From positions 1-18,504 of the forward strand of contig CAAFTS010000081.1 of NCBI GenBank assembly GCA_900765975.1: 18,504 nucleotides of DNA, given 5' to 3'. How positions within the stretch are numbered: position 1 is the first letter of the stretch; each line of letters opens with the position of its first letter. A model generated the notes under the pieces. The model saw only the letters and a program-made list of their open reading frames with translations, made no database searches and was not told where the DNA came from. This DNA comes from Lachnospiraceae bacterium. GTDB taxonomy: Bacteria; Bacillota; Clostridia; Lachnospirales; Lachnospiraceae. Position numbers and translations under genes: made by a program. Below, piece after piece: positions 1 to 6,854 of the stretch.

Positions 1-13
1 AAATCACAAAAAA

Positions 14-47
14 AGAGCAGGGTACATTTTTCTATATACCTTGCTCT
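14..47 (-). terminator. Leftward-facing Rho-independent terminator-like hairpin
   Basis: Arms at 14-24 and 37-47 pair over 11 bp with one G-T wobble (AGAGCAGGGTA against TACCTTGCTCT). On the minus strand the stem is followed by a run of seven T, from the A-tract at 8-14. On the plus strand no comparable T-tract follows directly, so the hairpin faces left. No convincing leftward gene lies immediately to its right. It may act as a backstop for leftward transcription from the J-domain gene at 823-1530, or for an unrecognised short transcript. Confidence 0.6.
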
Positions 48-129
48 ATAAGAGAATACATTTTTAATATCTTAACTTAATGACATTGTGCAAATGGACA
101 GCTCCCTTTTTTACTGCGTAAAAATTATA

Positions 130-158
130 TTCAGAAGTATCTTCATATATGGTATAAT
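130..158 (+). promoter_or_regulatory. Sigma-A-type promoter for the phosphatase gene
   Basis: A perfect TATAAT at 153-158 is preceded, with 17-bp spacing, by TTCAGA at 130-135, which matches 4 of 6 bases of TTGACA. Transcription would begin near 165 and leave a leader of about 200 nt before the start codon at 367. Confidence 0.6.
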
Positions 159-164
159 AGTGGT

Positions 165-366
165 AATTTATAAAAAGGCGAGAAAATACCAGTAGTAATC
201 AGGAGTGATTTATACTACGTTTTGACTACGATTGACGGCTGTGTTTTGCACGGATTTGCAAAAAATTGCAGAATGTATCACAGATTCTGTGTAGATGAGA
301 TTTTGTAGAAAAGTTGGCAAAACCTTGCAAAACTGGGCATTATTTCGCAGTTTGAAAGGAGAAATT
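165..366 (+). other. Long 5' leader with hairpin and phased short repeats
   Basis: I see no gene in this stretch. It contains an imperfect hairpin at 192-218 (GTAGTA/ATCA arms, loop GGAG, 3-nt bulge). It also has the pair ACTACG at 214 and 225, a 13-bp inverted repeat CACAGA-T-TCTGTG at 279-291, and TTGCA repeated at 246, 256 and 266. The GCA core recurs at 317, 327, 337 and 347. I do not recognise a known riboswitch or T-box. An upstream ATG at 295 is in frame with the phosphatase but has no ribosome binding site and would add 24 residues not expected in the family. Confidence 0.4.
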
Positions 367-828
367 ATGAGAATTCGAGTGCTTTTCGTGTGCCACGGCA
401 ATATCTGCCGCAGCACCATGGCTCAATTTGTCTTTCAAGACATGATTAACAAACAAGGTCTTACTGACCAATTTTATATTGATTCCGCGGCTACCAGCCG
501 CGAGGAAATCGGCGCACCGCCGCATCATGGGACGGTGCATAAGTTAAAACGGGAGGGAATCCCGGTATTGGCACATCGCGCTGTACAAATAACGAAGAAG
601 GATTATGATAAATATGATTATCTAATTGGGATGGATTCCATGAATATTCGCAATATGATGCGGATTTTATCTGGCGATCCAGAAGGAAAGGTATGCAGAT
701 TGTTAGATTTTACGGAACAGCCTAGGGATATTGCGGATCCTTGGTATACAGGTAATTTTGATTTGACTTATGAGAATATAAAAGAGGGCTGTGAGGCCCT
801 CTTGGAAGAATGCTGGCGGCGCTTATAA
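367..828 (+). CDS. Low-molecular-weight protein tyrosine phosphatase
   Basis: A 153-residue cytoplasmic phosphatase that hydrolyses phosphotyrosine (in some bacteria phosphoarginine) on proteins. The P-loop CxxxxxRS is seen as CHGNICRS, with nucleophile Cys9 and phosphate-binding Arg15. The general-acid loop is the DPWY motif at residues 124-127. Length and motif order fit the LMW-PTP family exactly. I chose the start at 367 because AAGGAG at 356-361 precedes it and the protein then begins directly with the first beta strand (MRIRVLFVC). The in-frame ATG at 295 lacks a binding site. It has its own promoter and terminator, and its stop codon overlaps that of the convergent J-domain gene. No adjacent kinase or capsule genes reveal its substrate. 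Confidence 0.93.
   Translation: MRIRVLFVCHGNICRSTMAQFVFQDMINKQGLTDQFYIDSAATSREEIGAPPHHGTVHKLKREGIPVLAHRAVQITKKDYDKYDYLIGMDSMNIRNMMRILSGDPEGKVCRLLDFTEQPRDIADPWYTGNFDLTYENIKEGCEALLEECWRRL
772..803 (-). terminator. Leftward terminator of the J-domain gene, inside the phosphatase CDS
   Basis: A perfect 8-bp inverted repeat AAGAGGGC/GCCCTCTT (782-789 and 796-803) has a 6-nt loop. Read leftward it is followed by TTTTATATT. It lies within the last codons of the phosphatase gene and just beyond the stop codon of the leftward J-domain gene, where a terminator for that gene is expected. Confidence 0.55.
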
Positions 829-850
829 GGCGTACGTCAGCAATTTTTTT
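811..850 (+). terminator. Rightward terminator of the phosphatase gene, overlapping both stop codons
   Basis: TGCTGGCG at 811-818 pairs with CGTCAGCA at 835-842 (one G-T wobble), and seven T follow at 844-850. The left arm is phosphatase coding sequence. The right arm and T-run are the 3' coding end of the oppositely directed J-domain gene. Confidence 0.7.
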
Positions 851-1530
851 AGTTGATGATGAAATTGTTTATTTTGTGCGTGAAGTTTTAGGCGCTCGGC
901 ATTGGACTTGTTCTGATTAAAAAATGCATCATACTGTGCAAAGAGAGTGCGATAATCCAATTGCTGGTTCTGGCTCCAGTGTACAAGGATCCAGTTCATT
1001 GTTTCAGGGTGCCAATATTCCATAGGAATTTCGGCTTTTTTTAAGGTGCTGATATGTTCTAATGCCTGTAAAGATAATTTTTCCATTTTTTTATGTAAAT
1101 CTTTTTCTGATTTTGTATTTTTTCCGAATTTCTTTAAAATTTTTTGTGACAGACTTTCATTTTTAGATTCCTGTTCTAAAATGCGGGCGCTTTTTGCCAC
1201 GATTTCATTTAATTTTCCAGCAGTTGCCCAATAGGTAACAAATGAGGTTTCATCATCTGCGGTATTTGTTTCTTCCCCCATGGTAAATGTTCGAAAAACG
1301 CGAGTGCTCCCTCCACTCAATTTACGGTCATATTTGGCGCGCCGCTCCGGATTTGAGAGGACGCGGTATGCCTCTAGTATTTCTTGCATGTAGGCGGTTG
1401 TATCGACGCCGTTACTCATATTGGCATCGGGATGATAAACTTTAGCTAATGCATTTTTTGCGACGGTAATTTCCTCGAGCGTAGCATCTCTAGAAACGCC
1501 CAAGACATGATAATATGTACGAATTGCCAT
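823..1530 (-). CDS. J-domain (DnaJ-like) protein
   Basis: A 235-residue protein with an N-terminal J-domain at about residues 4-71. The HPD signature that stimulates Hsp70 (DnaK) ATPase is at residues 33-35, and helix IV ends in a typical SNPERRAKYDRK segment. The G/F-rich region and the zinc-finger cysteines of true DnaJ are absent, so this is a specialised J-protein rather than the housekeeping co-chaperone. The remaining ~160 residues are charged and largely helical and match nothing I recognise. A strong binding site (AGGGGAG on the minus strand, about 12 nt upstream) supports the start. It converges on the phosphatase with a 6-bp overlap. The DnaK partner and any client are unknown. Confidence 0.85.
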   Translation of the reverse strand: MAIRTYYHVLGVSRDATLEEITVAKNALAKVYHPDANMSNGVDTTAYMQEILEAYRVLSNPERRAKYDRKLSGGSTRVFRTFTMGEETNTADDETSFVTYWATAGKLNEIVAKSARILEQESKNESLSQKILKKFGKNTKSEKDLHKKMEKLSLQALEHISTLKKAEIPMEYWHPETMNWILVHWSQNQQLDYRTLFAQYDAFFNQNKSNAERLKLHAQNKQFHHQLKKLLTYAL

Positions 1531-1593
1531 AGATTATATTCTCCCCTTATGTTGTTCTTGCATGATTCTTGCATTTAAATAGAACTGTTACCT

Positions 1594-1622
1594 ATATTAC
1601 GCTATCAAAGTCTAAAAATCAA
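1594..1622 (-). promoter_or_regulatory. Possible promoter of the J-domain gene
   Basis: On the minus strand TTGATT (1617-1622) is followed after 17 bp by TAATAT (1594-1599). Each matches consensus at four of six positions. The leader would be about 55 nt and contains a tandem ATGCAAGAA pair at 1555-1563 and 1566-1574. Confidence 0.4.
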
Positions 1623-1674
1623 GAGGATTACAACCCTAAAATTATGACAAAAATGGCAGTTCTAAAATTTATTT

Positions 1675-1704
1675 TTGAAGACTATATTAGCAATAGACGA
1701 TAAT
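1675..1704 (+). promoter_or_regulatory. Possible promoter of the first carboxypeptidase gene
   Basis: TTGAAG at 1675-1680 and GATAAT at 1699-1704 are separated by 18 bp and lie about 20 bp before the start codon, with AGAGGG between. The intergenic region also has an 8-bp inverted repeat TAGAACTG (1580-1587) / CAGTTCTA (1657-1664), which could be a regulator site between the divergent promoters. Confidence 0.35.
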
Positions 1705-1724
1705 AAAAATAGAGGGCATCCTAT

Positions 1725-2942
1725 ATGAAGAAAATTCTTGCGATATGTTTGTGTGTAATGCTTTGTGGACAAAATGTATGTGCAATGCCTGTGAAAACAG
1801 GAGTTTTACAGGAAGAAGTTGCACCAGAAGATACAAATGAAAATGGTGCGGCTGCGGCTCAAGGGATTGAAATTAGTGCTCCGTCTGCAGTATTAATGGA
1901 AAAAACAACGGGAACTATTATTTATGAAAAAGATGCCGATACAGCGCGGCCACCGGCAAGTGTGACAAAGATTATGACCATGCTTTTGATTTTTGATGCT
2001 TTGGAAAGTGGAAAAATAAAATTGGAAGATGAGGTTACAACTTCAGAGTTTGCAGCGTCTATGGGTGGTTCACAAGTATTTTTAGAACCGGGAGAAACAC
2101 AGACAGTAGATACGATGTTGAAATGTATTTCTGTATCCAGTGCAAATGATGCATGCGTTGCTATGGGCGAGCATTTATATGGAAGTGAAGAGGCGTTTGT
2201 TCAGAAAATGAATGAACGTGCAAAAGGTTTAGGAATGAAAAATACAAATTTTGTAAACTGCAATGGATTAGACATAGAGGGGCATGTGACTTCTGCACGT
2301 GATATTGCTCTTATGTCTCGAGAATTGATTGTAAAATATCCGCAGATTCGCAACTATTGTATGATATGGATGGAAAATATTACGCATAAAACGGCAAAAG
2401 GAACTTCAGAGTTTGGATTGACAAATACAAATAAACTTGTTCGTCAGTATCCGTATGCAACAGGGCTTAAAACAGGTTCTACAGGCGAAGCAAAGTTTTG
2501 TGTATCAGCAACTGCAGAAAAAGATGGAATTGAATTAATTGCGGTGATTATGGCGGCCGAAGATTCTAAAACAAGATTTCGAGATGCGACAACATTGTTG
2601 AATTATGGATTTGGCAAATGCCAGGTATACAAGGATTCAAATCCTGAAAAGTTAGAAAATATAGGGGTAAAAGGTGGCGTAGAAGATGAAGTTCCGATTG
2701 TATACGAGAATACATTTTCTTATTTAGATACGACAGGAGCGGATTTAACCGGGATTACAAAAGAAATAGAATTGAAAAAAGATTTGAAGGCACCTGTAAA
2801 AAAAGGAGAAAAAGTTGGAGAAGTACATTATTTTTTGAATGGCAAGAGTATTGGTAAAGAGAATGTAATTACATTAAAAAAGATAGAAAAGGCACGATTT
2901 TTCGACTTTTTAGGAAAAGTAATGAGAGTCTTCTATGCTTAG
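1725..2942 (+). CDS. D-alanyl-D-alanine carboxypeptidase, DacF/PBP5 type (copy 1)
   Basis: A 405-residue extracytoplasmic serine peptidase (family S11) that removes the terminal D-Ala of peptidoglycan pentapeptides. An N-terminal signal peptide covers residues 1-20, with probable cleavage after NVCA. The three penicillin-binding motifs are intact: SVTK at 79-82 (Ser79 nucleophile), SAN at 139-141 and KTG at 249-251. A PBP5-type C-terminal beta domain follows. The last residues (FFDFLGKVMRVFYA) look like the amphipathic helix that attaches these enzymes to the outer face of the membrane. The start is preceded by AGAGGG. It heads a collinear series with a metallophosphoesterase, scpA, scpB and a second paralogue. 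It could be a vegetative or a sporulation DacF; the sequence does not decide. Confidence 0.93.
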   Translation: MKKILAICLCVMLCGQNVCAMPVKTGVLQEEVAPEDTNENGAAAAQGIEISAPSAVLMEKTTGTIIYEKDADTARPPASVTKIMTMLLIFDALESGKIKLEDEVTTSEFAASMGGSQVFLEPGETQTVDTMLKCISVSSANDACVAMGEHLYGSEEAFVQKMNERAKGLGMKNTNFVNCNGLDIEGHVTSARDIALMSRELIVKYPQIRNYCMIWMENITHKTAKGTSEFGLTNTNKLVRQYPYATGLKTGSTGEAKFCVSATAEKDGIELIAVIMAAEDSKTRFRDATTLLNYGFGKCQVYKDSNPEKLENIGVKGGVEDEVPIVYENTFSYLDTTGADLTGITKEIELKKDLKAPVKKGEKVGEVHYFLNGKSIGKENVITLKKIEKARFFDFLGKVMRVFYA

Positions 2943-3003
2943 ATTCTTTACTTTAAGTAAAAAAAATGGTAGGATAGGTAAGTAGCTGAAGATATTAAAA
3001 AAG

Positions 3004-3020
3004 TGTATACTTGTATACAA
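3004..3020. promoter_or_regulatory. Operator-like palindrome before the metallophosphoesterase gene
   Basis: TGTATAC-TT-GTATACA (3004-3019) is an inverted repeat with 7-bp arms, and it contains the perfect palindrome TTGTATACAA (3011-3020). It ends 8 bases before the start codon at 3028. From memory it resembles the gluconate-type GntR operator of Bacillus subtilis. No GntR gene is in the window, so the cognate regulator is unknown. Confidence 0.4.
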
Positions 3021-3027
3021 AAGAAGA

Positions 3028-3972
3028 ATGAGTTCAAAATTGGAGTATGCCTGGATGAAATTGAAAGATTGTATTGCGTTGGGGGCCGTATGTGCTGGAG
3101 TAGTATGTATGGAAAGCATTCGGGAACAATGGAATTTTAATGTAACAAAATATCAGATTTGTACATCGAAAATAAATCCGCACATGAAACCTAAGCGAAT
3201 GATTTTTTTGAGTGATTTGCATAATCATGAATATGGACAGAATAATATTCGATTATTACAGGCTGTAAAAGCTGCTTGTCCGGATTTGATTTTGATTGGC
3301 GGAGATATGTTGGTTGGTAAAAGAGGTAGGTCGGCAAAAGCTGCGTTGCAGTTTGTAAGCAAACTTCCGAAAATTGCCCCGGTTTACTATGCTAATGGCA
3401 ATCATGAACAACGCATGAAAGAAAATCCTGAAAAATATGAGCGTGTATATGAAAGGTATCGAGAAATTCTGCAGAATGCAGGAGTTCATTTTTTGGAAAA
3501 TGATTCTCTGGAACTTCATTTGGATGGATTTCATGTTCGATTGACCGGTTTGGAGCTTCCGATGGAAACGTATGAAAAGTTTAAATATTCTCATGTACGA
3601 AAGGAAGATATTGTTTTACAAGTCGGAGAAATTCGGAAGGAAATGTTGGATTCAGCGGAAGAAGAGGAATCTGTTTATGAGATTCTATTGGCTCACAATC
3701 CTACTTATTATAGTGCATATAAAGAGTGGGGGGCTGATCTTGTTCTATCCGGGCACCTGCATGGAGGGATTGCAAGGATTCCTGGATGGAGAGGTGTGAT
3801 AACACCGCAGGCATTTTTGTTTCCTAAATATTCAGGAGAAATGACCGAAGAAGATGGTCAGACAATAATTGTCAGCAAAGGTTTAGGTACGCATACAATC
3901 AATTTCAGGCTGTTTAATATACCGGAAGTGGTTGTATTAGAATTTATCGGAAATACATATATGGGAGATTGA
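3028..3972 (+). CDS. Calcineurin-like metallophosphoesterase, membrane-anchored (YkuE/YaeI type)
   Basis: A 314-residue two-metal phosphoesterase. Metal ligands appear in the expected order: Asp63 and His65 in SDLHNH, Asp93 in GGDM, Asn124-His125 in GNHE, His223 in LAHNP, and His243/His245 in GHLHGG. A short hydrophobic stretch at about residues 15-27 suggests an uncleaved N-terminal anchor. The YkuE/YaeI-like branch has the same arrangement and has been linked to lipid phosphoester hydrolysis, but the substrate cannot be read from this sequence. The Shine-Dalgarno before 3028 is weak (AAGAAG), and 3055 is an alternative ATG. The 85-bp gap from the preceding gene holds a GntR-like palindrome and no clear terminator. 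The stop codon lies 4 nt before scpA, so the two are almost certainly co-transcribed. Confidence 0.87.
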   Translation: MSSKLEYAWMKLKDCIALGAVCAGVVCMESIREQWNFNVTKYQICTSKINPHMKPKRMIFLSDLHNHEYGQNNIRLLQAVKAACPDLILIGGDMLVGKRGRSAKAALQFVSKLPKIAPVYYANGNHEQRMKENPEKYERVYERYREILQNAGVHFLENDSLELHLDGFHVRLTGLELPMETYEKFKYSHVRKEDIVLQVGEIRKEMLDSAEEEESVYEILLAHNPTYYSAYKEWGADLVLSGHLHGGIARIPGWRGVITPQAFLFPKYSGEMTEEDGQTIIVSKGLGTHTINFRLFNIPEVVVLEFIGNTYMGD

Positions 3973-3976
3973 TGAT

Positions 3977-4720
3977 ATGGGGATTCCTGTAAAACTGGAA
4001 GTATTTGAAGGCCCGTTGGACCTACTTCTCCACTTAATTGATAAAAATAAAATAGATATTTATGATATTCCTATCGTGGAGATTACGAACCAGTATATGG
4101 AGTATATCCGGAATATGCAGCAAGAAGACTTGAATATAATGAGTGAATTTCTTGTGATGGCTGCAACATTATTGGATATTAAGTGTAAGATGTTGTTACC
4201 CAAAGAAATCAACGAAGATGGTGAAGAGGAAGATCCACGAGCAGAACTTGTGGAGCAATTACTTCAATACAAAATGTATAAATATATGGCATATGAACTG
4301 AAAGACCGTCAATCGGATGCGGATTTTATTATGTTTAAACATCCTACGATTCCGGAAGAAGTTCAAGAGTATTCAGAGCCGGTTGATCTGGATAAGCTGC
4401 TGGGGGATTTGACATTGTCCCGATTGAATGAGATTTTTAAAGATGTGATGAAACGGCAGGATAATAAAATCGATCCCGTTCGAAGTAAATTTGGCAAGAT
4501 AGAAAAGGAAGAAGTTCCACTTCCTATGAAAATGACATATGTTGAAGAATATGCAAGAAACCATAAGCGATTTAGTTTTCGTCAGCTTTTGGAGGAACAG
4601 AAGAGTAAAATGCACGTGGTTGTAACATTTTTAGCAATTTTGGAGCTAATGAAGACAGGGATAATCCAAGTGGCTCAAGAAGAAACATTTGGAGAAATTA
4701 TGATAGACTCACTTTTGTGA
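3977..4720 (+). CDS. scpA: Segregation and condensation protein A
   Basis: A 247-residue kleisin that bridges the two heads of the Smc dimer and, with ScpB, forms the bacterial condensin that organises and separates chromosomes. The N-terminal motif (VFEGPLDLLLHLIDKNKIDI) and the following helical segment through MAATLLDIKCKMLLP are diagnostic. The acidic middle and the C-terminal winged helix (VVVTFLAILELMKTG) complete the family architecture at normal length. Its binding site GGGAGA (3963-3968) lies inside the end of the metallophosphoesterase gene. scpB follows 45 bp later, the usual Firmicute pairing. Confidence 0.96.
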   Translation: MGIPVKLEVFEGPLDLLLHLIDKNKIDIYDIPIVEITNQYMEYIRNMQQEDLNIMSEFLVMAATLLDIKCKMLLPKEINEDGEEEDPRAELVEQLLQYKMYKYMAYELKDRQSDADFIMFKHPTIPEEVQEYSEPVDLDKLLGDLTLSRLNEIFKDVMKRQDNKIDPVRSKFGKIEKEEVPLPMKMTYVEEYARNHKRFSFRQLLEEQKSKMHVVVTFLAILELMKTGIIQVAQEETFGEIMIDSLL

Positions 4721-4750
4721 AAAAGTGTAAATACATAAGCACTGGACAAA

Positions 4751-4761
4751 AGGGGAAAAGG
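4751..4761 (+). promoter_or_regulatory. Ribosome binding site of scpB
   Basis: The purine run AGGGGAAAAGG precedes three possible in-frame starts: TTG 4763, ATG 4766 and ATG 4775. Spacing and codon preference favour ATG 4766. TTG 4763 would be too close to the 3' end of the site. Confidence 0.5.
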
Positions 4762-4765
4762 ATTG

Positions 4766-5344
4766 ATGGATAGGATGGAAATTAAGAAATTACAGGGTGT
4801 AATAGAAGCGATTTTATTTACCATGGGAGAATCTGTGGAATTAAGCAGGATTGCAACTGCAATTGAGCATGATGAAGAGACGACGCGCAAATTGATTTAT
4901 AATCTGATGGATGAATATGAGGCTGAAAATCGTGGCGTTCGCATTATTGAACTGGATAATTCATTTCAAATGTGTACAAAAAAAGAGGTGTATGAATATT
5001 TGATTCGAATTGCGAAACAGCCGAAAAGATATGTGTTGACAGATGTCGTGCTGGAAACATTGTCTATCATTGCCTATAAACAGCCTGTGACGAAGCTGGA
5101 GATTGAAAAGATTCGTGGGGTAAAATCAGACCATGCAGTGAATAAATTGGTAGAATATGGTTTGGTTGAAGAAGTTGGAAGGCTTGATGCCCCTGGAAGA
5201 CCTCTCTTATTTGGAACTACAGAGGAATTTTTGCGCCGGTTTAGTGTGCAGTCACTGGAAGAACTTCCAACTCTTAATCCGGAACAAATGGAGCATTTCA
5301 AAGAAGAGGCAGAGGATGAAGCACAATTGAAACTGGATATCTAA
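4766..5344 (+). CDS. scpB: Segregation and condensation protein B
   Basis: A 192-residue Smc-complex subunit composed of two winged-helix domains that dimerises and binds ScpA. Diagnostic segments are IEAILFTMGE near the N-terminus, LETLSIIAYKQPVTKLEIEK in the second winged helix, and GRLDAPGRPLLFGTTEEFL before the acidic tail. Length is typical. The TTG three bases upstream could also be used and would add one Met. It follows scpA by 45 bp without terminator and is followed after 64 bp by the second carboxypeptidase gene. Confidence 0.96.
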   Translation: MDRMEIKKLQGVIEAILFTMGESVELSRIATAIEHDEETTRKLIYNLMDEYEAENRGVRIIELDNSFQMCTKKEVYEYLIRIAKQPKRYVLTDVVLETLSIIAYKQPVTKLEIEKIRGVKSDHAVNKLVEYGLVEEVGRLDAPGRPLLFGTTEEFLRRFSVQSLEELPTLNPEQMEHFKEEAEDEAQLKLDI

Positions 5345-5408
5345 AGTATGGAATGAACATGTAGTTATCATCATATATATTTGATAATAAAATGTATGTG
5401 AGGGTTTT

Positions 5409-6731
5409 ATGGAAGCGTTCTATAAAAGAATCGTTAATATAATAGGAAAAAAGGGGACCTCGGTTTTGCTAGGTTTGTATATATGTATACAAATCTTGGC
5501 TGGAACCGGGGTTTTGTTTGTGTATGCCGAGGATGAAACAGAAAAAGATACAGTTGTTGCACAAACAGAAACGAAGGAAATACAGGAACCCGAGGAGTTA
5601 TATGCAAAATCGGCGGTGCTGCTGGATGGGGAAAGTGGAAGGGTTTTGTTTGAAAAAAATGGACAGGAAGAACGTGCAATGGCAAGTACAACTAAAATTA
5701 TGACTTGCATTCTTGCGCTGGAGAGTGGAAAGCTTGATGAGATTGCTGAAGTCGGTGCCAATGCAGCATCACAGCCGGAAGTTCGTCTGGGAGTCAGAGA
5801 AGGACAACAGTTTTATATACGAGATCTTTTATATTCATTGATGTTGGAATCGCATAATGATTCTGCAGTAATGATTGCAGAAACAATCGGAGGAACAGTA
5901 GAGGGATTTGCGGATATGATGAACGCAAAAGCAAAGGAATTAGGATGTATACATACCTATTTTATTACTCCAAATGGACTGGATGATGAAAATAGCGAAG
6001 GATATCATCATACTACAGCAGAGGATTTGGCACGCATAATGAAATATTGTATTATGGATTCTACGAAAAAAAGTTTGTTTTTGGAGGTTACACAAACGAG
6101 TGAGTATCAATTTACAGATGTAAGTGGAGAAAACAGTTATTCGTGTACGAATCATAATGCATTTTTGAAAATGATGAAAGGTGCTCTTTCTGGTAAAACA
6201 GGTTTTACATCAGAGGCTGGATATTGTTATGTAGGAGCTTTGGAAAGTCAGGGGCGAACTTTTGTGGTGGCGTTGCTTGCTTGTGGATGGCCCAATAATA
6301 AGGGCTATAAATGGTCAGACACAAAGAAATTGATGACTTATGGAATGGAATATTTCCATTATCAGGATCTTTATCAGAAGTTAGATCTTCCGATGATTGA
6401 AGTGATGAATGGGATTCCGTATAGGAATAAGCTACAAGGGAAATCTTATGTAAAAGTGGTGCATCAATTGCCACAGGAATTGAAAGAGAGGGGAAATCCG
6501 AAGAAAATCAAAATTCGCTGTCTTTTGCGGGATGATGAGAGAATCAGAATAGAACATTCCTTGAGAAAGAAGATGGAAGCTCCTGTTGAGAAAGGGATCG
6601 AAGTGGGGGAGGTCCGTATTTTGTTAGGGAAAAAAGAATTGTGTACATATCCTATTGTAACAGTAGAACGGATTGAAAAACGGGATTTTTTGTGGTGCAT
6701 AAAACAGCTATGGAATTGCTTTTTGGTTTAA
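5409..6731 (+). CDS. D-alanyl-D-alanine carboxypeptidase, DacF/PBP5 type (copy 2)
   Basis: A 440-residue S11-family carboxypeptidase that trims stem pentapeptides outside the membrane. A signal peptide spans about residues 17-40 (cleavage likely after VYA). The catalytic motifs are STTK 93-96 (Ser93), SHN 148-150 and KTG 263-265. A C-terminal PBP5-like domain ends in an aromatic amphipathic helix (DFLWCIKQLWNCFLV) suited to membrane attachment. It is clearly paralogous to the enzyme at 1725-2942, but differs in the SxN residue (SHN here, SAN there) and in its longer N-terminus. AGGG lies just before the ATG. The first 100 codons contain an inverted repeat TTTGTATA/TATACAAA (5474-5493) similar to the palindrome before the metallophosphoesterase gene. 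Confidence 0.93.
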   Translation: MEAFYKRIVNIIGKKGTSVLLGLYICIQILAGTGVLFVYAEDETEKDTVVAQTETKEIQEPEELYAKSAVLLDGESGRVLFEKNGQEERAMASTTKIMTCILALESGKLDEIAEVGANAASQPEVRLGVREGQQFYIRDLLYSLMLESHNDSAVMIAETIGGTVEGFADMMNAKAKELGCIHTYFITPNGLDDENSEGYHHTTAEDLARIMKYCIMDSTKKSLFLEVTQTSEYQFTDVSGENSYSCTNHNAFLKMMKGALSGKTGFTSEAGYCYVGALESQGRTFVVALLACGWPNNKGYKWSDTKKLMTYGMEYFHYQDLYQKLDLPMIEVMNGIPYRNKLQGKSYVKVVHQLPQELKERGNPKKIKIRCLLRDDERIRIEHSLRKKMEAPVEKGIEVGEVRILLGKKELCTYPIVTVERIEKRDFLWCIKQLWNCFLV

Positions 6732-6762
6732 CTGATTAAAATAAATCAATAAAAGTGATTAA
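6731..6762 (+). promoter_or_regulatory. Direct-repeat candidate operator upstream of the leuA promoter
   Basis: A(C/G)TGATTAA occurs at 6731-6739 and 6754-6762, two 9-mers differing at one base and 23 bp apart, ending 4 bp before the -35 hexamer. AraC-family activators commonly bind such direct repeats next to the -35. The region is AT-rich, so chance is possible. TGATT/AATCA (6733-6748) can also form a short hairpin. Confidence 0.3.
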
Positions 6763-6766
6763 TTTC

Positions 6767-6795
6767 TTCACTACCAAACCTTAAAACTATATGAT
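6767..6795 (+). promoter_or_regulatory. Promoter of the isopropylmalate synthase gene
   Basis: TTCACT (6767-6772) is followed after 17 bp by TATGAT (6790-6795), giving a leader of about 50 nt. Three bases after the -10 comes ATAGGCAAA (6799-6807). The same nonamer lies at the same offset from the -10 of the carboxylase operon. A second TATAAT at 6832-6837 lacks a good -35 and sits too close to the ribosome binding site. Confidence 0.55.
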
Positions 6796-6854
6796 AGTAT
6801 AGGCAAAGATAAAAAACAACAACTAAGTTGATATAATATAAGGGAGAGGTTAGA

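Noticed and set aside
295..366. N-terminal extension of the phosphatase from ATG 295
   Set aside because: No Shine-Dalgarno precedes 295, while AAGGAG precedes 367. The extension covers the phased repeat region and is not part of the LMW-PTP fold.
210..419. 69-codon minus-strand frame that could be terminated by the hairpin at 14-47
   Set aside because: It has no recognisable features, overlaps the phosphatase start, and is rich in residues expected from antisense of repeats. It is not supported as a gene.
2948..2960. Palindrome TTACTT-T-AAGTAA as a terminator after the first carboxypeptidase gene
   Set aside because: The short AT-only stem is followed by A rather than T on the plus strand, so it is not a credible terminator.
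6732..6854. Leucine attenuator or T-box before leuA
   Set aside because: The predicted leader is only ~50 nt with no run of Leu codons, no T-box core sequence and no terminator hairpin.
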